DNA from: Fallopia convolvulus
Lineage: Eukaryota; Streptophyta; Magnoliopsida; Caryophyllales; Polygonaceae
Assembly: GCA_964016875.1 (NCBI GenBank)
Contig: OZ024733.1
Span: 22,921,324-22,985,323, forward strand
Length of the DNA: 64,000 nucleotides
Direction of reading: 5' to 3'
How positions within the stretch are numbered: the stretch's first letter is position 1; every line of letters begins with the position of its first letter. The notes beneath the pieces are model-generated. The model saw only the letters and a program-made list of their open reading frames with translations, did no database searches and was not told where the DNA came from. A program made the position numbers and the translations under genes. Shown here one piece after another: positions 1-9,818 of the stretch.

Positions 1-1267
1 CATCAAAGCTTTGTTGGCACGCAGAATTCCAATGAAATGGAGAATTCTTCCGTAACAATTTAGTGAGTGGTGCAGCTATAATAGAGAATCTTTCAACAAA
101 TCGTTTGTAGTATCCAGCCATCCCAAGAAAATTACGAACTTCTGTAACTGTAGTTGGTGCTTTCCAGTTTACCACTACTTCAACCTTCTTAGGATCAACC
201 TCTATACCTCTTTCAGATACTATGTGTCCTAAAAATACCACATGATCCAACCAGAATTCACACTTACTCAGTTTAGCATATAACTGTTTGTCCCTCGAGA
301 CTTGTAGCACAGTAGACAAATGATCAGCATGCTCCTCTGTACTTCGTGAATACACCAATATATCATCAATAAAGACGATCACAAATCTGTCTAGAAAAGG
401 TTGAAACACCTTGTTCATCAAAGCCATGAATGCTGCTGGTGCATTAGTCAAACCAAATGGCATTACCAGAAACTCATAATGCCCATATCGAGTCCTGAAT
501 GTTGTCTTGGTAATGTCATATTTAGCTATCTTTAATTGATGATATCCTAATCGAAGGTCTATCTTTGAAAATACTTATGCACCCTGAAGTTGATCAAACA
601 AATCATCTATCCTTGGCAATGGATATTTGTTTTTCATTGTCACCTGATTCAACTTTCTGTAATCTATGCACAACCGTAAAGTACCATCTTTCTTTTTAAC
701 AAATAAAACTAGTGCACCCCAAGGTGATATACTAGCCCTAATAAACCCTTTATCTAACAATTCCTGTAACTGTTTCTTCAGTTCCTGTAACTCTAGTGGA
801 GCCATGCGATATGGAGGAATAGAAATTGGTGCAGTACCTGACATTAATTTCATAGTAAACTCTATCTCTCTATCAGGTGGCAATCCAGGAAGGTCCTTTG
901 AAAATACATCAGGAAAATCTTTAACAACTAGAATATCTCCAACCTCATCACATTCAACTGTACAATCTATAACATGGGCCAGATATGCCTCTCGTCCCTC
1001 TCAAATCATGCGAAAAGCCGAAGTTCCAGATATTAAGCAATTGGGTACCATTTTTTTATTACTATAGAAAATCACTCCAGATTTCTCAAGCGAGTCTATC
1101 ACTACCTCTTTGGTATAACAATCCACTTTAGCATGGTGTCTTAACAACCAATCCATACCCAATATAACATCAAACTCATACAGGAATAGCAAAATCAGAT
1201 CAACTGGTAACTCTACTGTATCCACTGATATTATACAATCTCGATATACTATATGTACCTTTACCAT
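1..1267 (-). pseudogene. Ty3/gypsy pol fragment: protease and reverse transcriptase
   Basis: One minus-strand frame from 1267 down to the window edge encodes part of a Ty3/gypsy polyprotein. From 1267 comes a retropepsin region with the family-typical DVILGMDWL stretch. A linker follows, then the reverse transcriptase start (YRKLNQVT near 650), an MPFGLTNAPAAF block near 450 and the catalytic FIDDIL box near 370 (YxDD class with F for Y). The end of RT, RNase H and integrase lie beyond the window. Two in-frame stops, TGA at 1001-1003 and TAA at 575-577, interrupt the frame, so this copy cannot make the polyprotein. Only about 190 bases separate the protease from the primer site, so gag and the start of protease are deleted. 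The primer site and LTR lie just upstream at 1462-3266. Confidence 0.9.
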
Positions 1268-1461
1268 TTCGTCTGTACTTCCTCTCCTATTGGTCCATGT
1301 GTATGAAATGAATGTTCATGTAGTGTTGTATAAGATGCTCTTATAGACCGACATGGCACGACTGAACCTTCTCTCCTTTATGCATCATGCTCATGAATGC
1401 AATTCTAATGTTAATTACATATGCTTATGAATGTAGAATGCCCCTAAAGAATCATATCCCT

Positions 1462-1473
1462 GCTCTGATACCA
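1462..1473 (-). other. Primer-binding site, initiator tRNA-Met type
   Basis: The minus strand reads TGGTATCAGAGC, the usual plant retrotransposon primer site complementary to the 3' end of initiator tRNA-Met. It lies 9 bases inside the LTR end at 1483, in the orientation of the pol fragment. Confidence 0.85.
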
Positions 1474-2250
1474 AAAACTAGGTGTGACACCCTTATACCC
1501 TATGACGTATACTTAGTAAAACTTATCTCTTATATAAACAAATAAGAGACATATATTAACTATCCATGTAAGCATATAGCAGACATTAACAACCATAAAA
1601 CGTTGCACACACACAACTATGTCGTTACTTCTCATACTAAAACATCTGTCACTCTAACTTATATTAAAACTCATATGTCTATGATGCAAAATGAGGAGGA
1701 GAAGGTTGCATTGAGCTTTAGCCGGCCGACCTGTATCAATGTGACCTCTAAAAGAGACACACTCCAGTAAGTTCTAGTTGAACCTGAAAAATTGTTTTGC
1801 GATTTACGTGAGTCGCATACTTAGTGAATATAAACCATCATCAATTATTTCACACAGAGTCAAACAATTAGTCCATCTACATATACATACATATTATATA
1901 TATATGAATTTACTATGCAAATGCAAATGCCGATGTATCCGATTCATTATTCTGTGAACTGTTCAAGCCTGAATCTGCACCGGGTTTACTGTATATGGAC
2001 TCTTATGGTCGCTTTAAGAAAGAAATCCGAAGATTTCCTCATTATGGCCCGTAGGTCCTGTATGATCCGAAGATCCTGTATGACCCGTAGGTCCTTTAAT
2101 ACAAATTCAGGGCGAGACAGTCACATGTCCTTTTAATCTCATTGCAATATGCTATGCATCAAGTGCATCATGTAATCATATATCATATGCCATCTGCTAA
2201 CATACTTTCTGTGCAAAAAACTCTGAAAATTTCGGAGCTACCATATAAAA

Positions 2251-2377
2251 CACATATATCCATATAATCCATATAACACATATATCCATATAGCTCATAT
2301 AGCACATATATCCATAAAGCACATAAGCACATATATCCATATAGCTCATATATCCGTATGACACATATAGCACATAG
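2251..2377. repeat. Degenerate tandem repeat inside the LTR
   Basis: Five to six imperfect copies of a unit of roughly 20-25 bases built on CACATATATCCATATAG. A second small repeat of CCCGTAGGTCCTGTATGA type lies at 2046-2098. Both are confined to the LTR. Confidence 0.75.
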
Positions 2378-3011
2378 GGTTGAATCTCCGGTCTATATTC
2401 ACATGTTCAAGACAATTACTATATTTCCCCCCCTTGTCTCTGACCACGATCTATGACTTGTGCTCCTATATATAACCCAAATGCAAAAACAATCTATTTA
2501 CTCTTACAAACTTTGACCCCAAATGCAATAAAATGCCAAATATGCATTATAACTTCTTGTGCATAATTCTAAATCCTTTAAAACTTGACAACGATAAACT
2601 ATATATATAGAAGAACATTTTTCTAGTTCAAACCTTTTTGTAAAACTTGATCAAGGGTCTCCATAAAATCGTTACAAAGTAAAACCCTAAAATTACTCTA
2701 AAATCTTTTACCGAATATAAATCCAATATCGAAAACACCCTATGAGAACTATAAATCGATTGATTTCTGAATCAAAATCAACTGTAGATCTAGATATGGA
2801 AAAATCAGTGAAATCCAAATAAACCATTAACTAATTAAAACTTACCAAACCACGCTTGTACTTCGAGATTAAAATCCGATAGAAGAGATCTTGTACCAGA
2901 TCCAGCAAAAACACAAATTTTAATCCAACTCTCTTCTTTTCTTTCCCCTCTGATCTCTCGTTTGTTTTTTGTTTGTGATACTTAATGATGAAGATATGAA
3001 GTCTCACCTAT

Positions 3012-3019
3012 GTATATAT
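3012..3019 (-). promoter_or_regulatory. Possible TATA box of the gypsy LTR
   Basis: The minus strand reads GATATATACATAGG about 250 bases inside the LTR start, a plausible position for the LTR promoter. No start site can be confirmed from sequence alone. Confidence 0.35.
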
Positions 3020-3261
3020 CAACGAGCAAGTCGGCTAAAATATTAGAAAAATCCCACTTTTTACCCTAAAATCTCTTTTACTACAAATACCCTGAAATAA
3101 TTAATAATTAACTTTTACTTAAATTTTTTTAAAATATAATAAACTTAATTAAAAAATAAATATTACTTTTTAAAATTCACTACATATCATACCACTATGC
3201 TATCCATATGCTACTAATCTTATATGAATGCAGAATGGCGTATGCACTTTGGTCGGGGATG

Positions 3262-4809
3262 TTACACTATTGTTAGCTTAATCATTAGGGAGGATTGTGT
3301 CATTGTCCACCCCCTCTCCGATCCATGTCCTTCCTCGCCTTCCTCATGATCATGCAAACTATTGAATTTCGATCCCTTAATTGCAATTCCCTTATCCTTG
3401 TTCAAAGGGCTCTTAGCTTGCCCTTTCTTTTCGCTTCTTGCTTTGTTCACTTCTACCCGTTCATCTTCTTTGGCCTTTGGTTGTGTCTTTTTTTTACATG
3501 CCTGAGCTTTGCTACTTCCAGGTTCATCCTGGGGTGTTATCTGAACTGTCACAGTGTTCCCTGAGTTATCTACAACTACTGGCTCTTTCTGCTTGTCTTG
3601 TTCCTTTCTTTCCCCTGCCGCACTCGTATTGTTTCTTTTAATCCAAATTTTGTTTGGATAGAACCTTCCCCTCGTTCTTCTTTGCTCAGGTTGGAATCTA
3701 TCTTTGTTGCACTCTCCTTGATAATGCCCAAACACCTTGCAAACATCACATTTTGGAGGGATCTAGTCAGAAACAAGTTTTTGTGGTATTTTCTCTCCAT
3801 CTTCACCATGAAAGAAAATTTCCTTCTTGAGTGGAATTTTAGCAGAGACTTCCACTAGTATTCTTGCAAACGAGAGTCTCTCCTCATTCTCTGTCACCTT
3901 ATCTACAAACAAAGGCTTGCCTATAGATCTACCTATCTTTTCAAAGAAATCATCATTCCAAAACCTAACATTAAGTTGTGGTAAACTCACCCAAACCTGA
4001 GTTGTTTCAAAACAGGATTGATCGAACTTGATCCCTCCGCTCCATCTCTTCAAAGCTAGTGGCCGCACACCTCCGATCAACCACAGGCCGTTTTGAAGTA
4101 CCCATTCTAGCTCCTCTTCTTTAGAAAATCTGAAAACATATACTCTTGAATCGGTGAGTCTGATTCTTGGATAATTCCAGCTCCATCCCTGTCCATCTCG
4201 TTGCAACAAATCTTTGGATAATGTTGAAAGGAATCGGGTGCCAATCACCATTCCAATGAGACTCAGTCTCCACTTCTCTATTGTTTTCTCCACATCTTTC
4301 TTCGTGAAGTTAATTACCCCATCCTCAAAACCCTCCACAAAATTCAGCCTTCTCCCATTGGTGTTGCTTCTATTTCCGGCAAGGGCCTCCTTGAATGAGG
4401 CTTTCTTGGGCACACAATCTTGCTCAGAAGCTGCTTTATCATCATCCGCCTTCTTCCACTGGTGATTAATTCCATCTGCCCCTAGTTCAAGCGAAGCAAC
4501 CTCCAGATCTGTCTTCTCTTGCTGGTTTTCAGCCTTTCTTCCTACAGAAATTTCTTTAGCTATCTGAGCTGCTGCAACCTTCTGCTCGTCGTTCGATAAT
4601 GTCGTTGAATCAGCTTCCTCCTCTAACCCTCCCAGCGGGACAACTTTTAGAATCCTCTTGTTCACCATTCGGATTGTCTCCTCTAAAATTCCGGCCGTAG
4701 AGGACGATGAGCTTGCCGCCGGAGATGAGTTCTTGCCTGAGATTGAGATCTTCTTCCTCATGTTCACCTTATTCTTCGCCATTTGTTGGAGCCCCTCAGC
4801 GGCGGCCAC
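3262..4809 (-). pseudogene. LINE ORF1-type protein: DUF4283 plus zinc knuckle
   Basis: A single minus-strand frame of about 515 codons runs from the ATG at 4809. The first ~150 residues are low complexity and basic. A DUF4283 domain follows (SLIGMVIGTRFLS, the VFRFSKEEELEWVL region, GKPLFVDKVTENEERLSFARILVEV). A CX2CX4HX4C zinc knuckle (CDVCKVFGHYQGEC) follows near 3715-3757, then a charged lysine-rich tail. This order is typical of ORF1 of plant L1-type LINEs, an RNA-binding protein. One in-frame TAG at 3763-3765 lies just before the knuckle. The frame ends at 3262, inside the gypsy LTR terminus, so the natural end was cut off by that insertion. No endonuclease or RT ORF is adjacent. A host DUF4283 gene is a less likely alternative. 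Confidence 0.8.
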
Positions 4810-4907
4810 CGAAGCTGTAAACCCTCAGAATCTCTCCTCTCGCTTTTGGAGTCGCTTGCGTGAGGCGCGTTCCTCAGTTTATCTTCACTAAAATTTTGTG
4901 CCTCGAG

Positions 4908-5350
4908 TTTTTTATGCACATTGTTCATCGATTTCGAGCTTTTTTTTTTTATTTTTTAACCTTATTTATGTGTATGAATACAATATTTATCTAGTTTTTG
5001 ATGCACATAAATAAGTTTCGATGCACACATAAAATAAGATGCACTTTTGTGGTGTTTTGATGCACATGTATACGTAAGATAAACTTTTGTGCATCGATTT
5101 CGCCTTATATGTCATCAAAACAAGTAATTTGTGCATTGATTTTAAACTTTTTTAATTTTTGATGCACATTTAGCCAATTTTAATACACATTCAACCGGTT
5201 ATGATGCACTTTTTATTTGTTTGATCCACAAAATCACTGTTTTGATGCACATTTGGCCATTTTTGATGCACAAACCAACAATTTTACTCTACAAACTAAC
5301 AATTTTGATACACAAAAACAATATTTTGATGCACAACAAGTGTGCGCTCC
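4908..5350. repeat. Degenerate GATGCACA array
   Basis: About 15 irregularly spaced copies of TTTTGATGCACA or close variants lie in AT-rich sequence between the LINE 5' end and a CACTA terminus. There is no ORF. Similar TGCAC-rich arrays occur at 22470-22660 and 39495-39720. Confidence 0.6.
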
Positions 5351-5374
5351 CTCTATTCGTTTTTTTTGAAAAGG

Positions 5375-5715
5375 CACTATAAAAAAGGCAGATCGTGGTC
5401 GCTAAATCCAAGAAAATGGTTGTCGAGGTCGAATGGTCGTTAAAACGATTTAGCGACCATAATATGGTCGTTAAAACGATTTAGCGACCATAATATGGTC
5501 GTTAAAACGATTTAGCGACCATAATATGGTCGCTAAAAGCTTGGTCACGAATCGATTAGTGACCACTTGGTCACCGATATTAGTAACCATTCGACCTCGG
5601 CGACCACTTGGTCGCCATATCAGGGCCCTGATTTAGCGACCAAGCGATCGGTAATCAGAGAACAGGTGGTCACTAAATCAGGGCCAGATATGGAGACCAA
5701 ATGGTCGCAGATCTG
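5375..5715. mobile_element. CACTA (En/Spm) transposon end with subterminal repeats
   Basis: The block opens with CACTATAAAAAAGGCAGA, a CACTA-type terminus. Three and a half tandem copies of a 31-base unit containing TTAGCGACC follow at 5433-5538. More direct and inverted copies of GGTCGCTA, TTAGCGACC and GGTCACTAA continue to about 5710. Dense subterminal repeats of this kind are transposase-binding sites in the CACTA superfamily. No matching right end (TATAGTG) was found nearby, so the element is truncated or very degraded. Confidence 0.75.
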
Positions 5716-6065
5716 ACCCATAGTTTATTTACTAAAAAAATTATTTAATTAAATATTTAAAGAAATAATTAATAAAAATAAAGAAATAATTATTTATATT
5801 AACAAAAATAATATAGAAAATTATTAAATTATTTACAAAAAATATTTACAAAATACAACAGAAACGCTAAACTATTTGGATCTATCGGAGTCGGGTTGAC
5901 GTGACACCGACGGATTAATTTCGTCAAGGTCGGGCTCACGGGACCCAGACAGCTACGGGTTGAAGCGGCTCATTGCTCCATCCGATCCGTCCTAGCTCGC
6001 GTCTCTCTCTATTCATGCCGCGGTTCTGACACTTCAGCACGAAGGGTGGCATTCTCATGCCACAT

Positions 6066-6287
6066 CTACGTCACTCGAGGAGGTTGTTTACGCCGCGCAG
6101 TCAATCGTGAGTTGTAGTACTCCGCCGCAGCGTTCTCGGGCCCGAAGACAGCGCCTTTCGGGCCCATCCCTCCAACGACCTCTAGATAGGTCTTGCACTC
6201 ATCCTGAAAGGACGGCGTGCTGCTCGAGTCGGAGGACCTCGATCTGGGAGAGGATCTCCTTGGATCACGCCTAACGAAAAGACGCAA
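6066..6287 (-). pseudogene. Remnant of a CACTA-associated protein
   Basis: A 73-residue frame contains TYLEVVGGMGPKGAVFGPEN followed by a basic tail. It resembles the C-terminal motif of plant En/Spm-type transposon proteins (LEVVGG...KGRVYGLG). GC content is higher than in the surroundings. Its place inside a probable CACTA element supports the call. Similarity was judged by eye on a short stretch. Confidence 0.45.
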
Positions 6288-6359
6288 ACAACATAAATAA
6301 AATTATAAACATTAAATAATAAATAAGAATATATAATAATTATATATTCTTATGTATTA

Positions 6360-6745
6360 TTTAATGATAGTTTATGACATTTGTGATGACAATAGATGTC
6401 ATTTGTGATGATAGTTGTTGACAATCAAACCGTCATAAAGTAGTGATGACAATAGATGAAAATCAAACCGTGTCATCAATATTTTTTTTGATGACAAATT
6501 GATTACGGTTTATGAAAAAGTGATGACAATCGAATCATCATGAAGTAGCGATGACAATTGTTGACAATCAAATTGTCATCAAATAACAATAATAATTGAT
6601 GACAATCGAACTATCATCAAGTAGCAATGACATTTGTGATGACAATCGAACTATCATCAAGTAGGGATGACATTTGTGATGGTAGTTGATGACAATCAAA
6701 CCGTCACCAAGTAGTGATGATAGTTTATGAAAAAGTGATGACAGT
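6360..6745. repeat. Direct and inverted GATGACAATC repeats
   Basis: At least ten copies of GATGACAATCGAACTATCAT and variants, spaced about 30-50 bases, many paired with the inverse form (GTCATC, ATGATAG). It is another subterminal-type array, either the far end of the CACTA element or an unrelated DNA transposon end. Confidence 0.55.
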
Positions 6746-8220
6746 TTTGATCGATCAACAGTAGGTCGACGTCCGAATCAACTCGGTTAACAAACGAGTC
6801 AACTTGGTCAATTAATAGAGAGAAGGTAGGGGTGGAGTTCTTACTATTTATCTAATTTCTTTACCTTGTGTTACAAATGTCTTAATATATATTTATTTTT
6901 TGTTATTTACTCAATTCATGCTTATACCTTTTAATATTACTATTTGACCATCCAAGTGGCTTCTTTCGTTAAATTTGTAGCAGTAAAAGGATATTTCCCT
7001 GTCAAACGTTTAGCAAAAATATGTTTTAAGGTGATTTGTGTAGATTATACTCCGTCTTAATTTAAAAGAGATTAAGAGGAAAAAAAAAAGTAGGATCATT
7101 TAGAATGTATATAATTACCGAAATAGTAATTTAGGTCAGCTCATTTCCCAATTGGGGATAAACCGTCACGGCGTCACTTCCTATCCAATTACTCGAAATA
7201 GCCTCTATGAATATACTAATATCTACAATAATAATTATATACAGTATATCGAATGAAGGAAATAATTGCGACCAGCTCATATAAACCAAAACGTCTAATC
7301 GTATTTATTGTTGGATTTTTTTTTCAAACATAAGCCCTACAACCACAACAGCAATTTATTATTATTGATGATTGGATAACAAACTTACACATCAACGTAT
7401 ACAAATAACCATAGATTTTTTAGATAAAATATTACATACTAATTTTGTTTTACTTGTTTGTTTAATATTAATATGCATCAACGTATGCAACGATGTTTTT
7501 TTTTTTTTTTTTTTTTTAAATACTAGATATAGTGATATAATAGTATGTATTCCCATCACTTGTACGGATTTTGCTTAAAAAATATTAATAAACATAAGCC
7601 ATATGGTTAACATGTTTAAATGTAATGATATGTTTAGATAAGTGCCAAAATTTCAAAACTTTCAAAATCTTAGAGAACCATCCACATTGATATTATAATA
7701 ATTCGTTTAACATGTTAAAATTTTAAATTCGCTTTAAGAAATGATATTATAAGAATCTTGTGTAACAAATTAAAATTTCAAATTCACTTTTAATTTTGGG
7801 ATGATTTTTTGAAAATAAAAGTAAAGAGTAAAATACCACTCATTATCTAACTGAAATTTCAAAGTGCAGCGCACTTGTGGTACAAATTATTTTGTTATTT
7901 GATTAATATTTATTTCCCCTCTTGTTCTTTTCCTTTGTACATAATTTTCATGTTCATATATGATTATGAATAGTCGGTTCTCCATTAATATGTTAGTTGA
8001 TGGAATGAAAAGAAAAGAGGAGTGAAGCGACAGGAAAGGGAAAGTAATATATGATGAGGGAGGATGGTGAGCAAACTGGGGGACAACAAATTACAAAGGT
8101 ACGTGAAAACACAAGAAATAGACAGTAAAAATCCTGTAATATGTTACTATTTTTGAGAATAAAAAGAAATGACATGAGCTGAAAATAGTAAAAATGGAGG
8201 AAAAGAGTCGAAATGGGAGT
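6746..8220. other. AT-rich non-coding stretch
   Basis: No ORF with recognisable content is seen. A T-run at 7497-7517 and short AT-rich repeats occur, and a motif around 7690-7810 (AACAAATTAAAATTTCAAATTCACTTTTAATT) recurs near 11270-11320 in the BOP intron. Confidence 0.6.
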
Positions 8221-8324
8221 ACTAGCTAGGGCAACTGTCTTTTTTTTTGTAAAGATTTGATGAGTTGGGTAGGCTTAGCACAGAGCTGATCACAGTGTTT
8301 CCACATCCCATCACCAATAGATAC

Positions 8325-8460
8325 ATATATATACCTCATCAAAGAGGAGCAAACCAGACTAAACATTCTTATTCCATCTGCTCTTCTTTCAACTCACTTA
8401 GCTAAGATTTCCTTTCCTGGCAATTCAGGTGAGGAAAAAAACCTAGGGAAGGGGAAAAAA
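8325..8460 (+). promoter_or_regulatory. Candidate plus-strand promoter and leader
   Basis: CATATATATACCTC at 8323-8336 resembles a plant TATA box. A pyrimidine-rich leader-like stretch follows, then TTCAG/GTGAGG near 8427, which could be a splice donor. No coding exon follows. It could start a non-coding transcript downstream of the BOP gene, or be a relic. Confidence 0.25.
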
Positions 8461-8560
8461 GAAGAAGAAAAAGCAGCCATTTATGCAAAAATCGATCTTG
8501 CCTCATCAAGATGATGAAATTTATATACATACTTTTATTCATTAAAGATTATCATTTTAG

Positions 8561-8752
8561 CAGGGACGGACGCATGAATTAAATTTAGGGTGGGCTAATT
8601 TTCACTAATTTTTTTAGGATGGACTAAATTACCTTAATTTGACTAATTTACTACTATATTGACCTTATTTTTTTTTCTATTAAATTTACCGTATATATAT
8701 TTTTTTAGGGTGGGTTGGGACCTACCCCAGCCCACCATTGTGTCCGTCCTTG
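8561..8752. mobile_element. hAT-type MITE, 192 bp
   Basis: The terminal inverted repeats are CAGGGACGGACGCA on the left and, read inward on the other strand, CAAGGACGGACACA on the right. The element is flanked by the same 8-bp duplication CATTTTAG at 8553-8560 and 8753-8760, diagnostic of hAT insertion. The interior is AT-rich with no coding capacity, and AGGGTGGGCT/AGCCCACC extends the inverted pairing. Confidence 0.92.
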
Positions 8753-8760
8753 CATTTTAG

Positions 8761-9818
8761 ACTTTGACATAACTGATAAGAACTTTGCATTTAAAGGGTT
8801 AACATATGTATTTTTTTAATAAAAAATACTCATAAAAAATCATGCGTACCCTCTTTCTCTTGGGTAGGGTTACACCCATCTTTACCCTCTAGATTCCGCT
8901 GTAGCGGAGCCTTACTGGGTCAATGATGACATAAATTTATAAAATGACACATATACTCAAAAAATATTCAAATACTTAAGTGACAATTTATTTTGAAGAA
9001 ATTTATTTATATTCATACGCCATTTGGCTCATTGATCTATGGCTAATCGAACTTCAATTCCTCCAACTGTGGTAAAATACAAATATAGAGAATCGATTTG
9101 AGGAAGATATAATTTTACAAAAATGGTCCCTTGGGAACATTTTTTAAATTGTTGTAGTTAAAATTGTAATAATGGTACGGTTGCGTAACTAAGCAATTAG
9201 GACTTGAGTTGGAGTATAAGTAAATCAATCTTTCGAAACTAAATCATATAGGAAAAACAATAAACCTTTATACTTTTTAAAATAATCGTAAAAAATTACA
9301 CTTAACCACAGTTTTTAAACTGATGATTCATATAATGTGCGCTCAAAACACATTATAGAAAAATAGTAAGTAAATTAGTACTTTGCATTTGGATATAAAA
9401 AACTAGTGAGCCTTTGACAGCTCTAGGTATAACCAATTAATTACTGTTTTTTTTTAGTTCATTTATTCGGATTGATAAGTCATTTTTTTCAACTAATAAT
9501 TGGTTAAACAACTAAATTGAAAAAAAAAACATAATTCAAACACAAGCTCTTGTATGAAGATAAGTCATGATATATATCCTGCTTAAATAAATTAATTTCA
9601 TGGCAATGGTTGGCACACATAACATTCACATATATACACTCCACCTGCCAATCATCCATGAAAGATCGATAAACTAAAACACTTTTGGTGGTTCCAACAT
9701 TCAAAGTTCTAGCCAATTAATCAGCCTATTTAATTTCAATGTTCTTCATATCCTTATAATTAATAACAGCCAATTATACAAACAAAAAAAGAAAAAACAC
9801 ACCAAGCTCTACCCAAAC
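8761..9818. other. Non-coding stretch 3' of the BOP gene
   Basis: AT-rich, with no recognisable coding or repeat structure. The part nearest 9818 will include the BOP 3' untranslated region. I saw no unambiguous polyadenylation signal. Confidence 0.5.

Larger units (their letters stand above)
1483..3266 (-). repeat. 5' LTR of the Ty3/gypsy element
   Basis: On the minus strand this 1784-base block starts TGTAACATCCC (3266) and ends GGGTGTCACA (1483). These are imperfect inverted termini of the TG...CA kind, followed directly by the tRNA-Met primer site. The partner LTR is outside the window, so the boundaries rest on the termini and primer site alone. The outer edge falls inside the LINE ORF1 reading frame, which marks the insertion point. 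Confidence 0.8.

Noticed and set aside
2251..2377. CRISPR-like regular repeat
   Set aside because: Units are imperfect, contiguous and without unique spacers; it is an LTR-internal tandem repeat in a plant genome.
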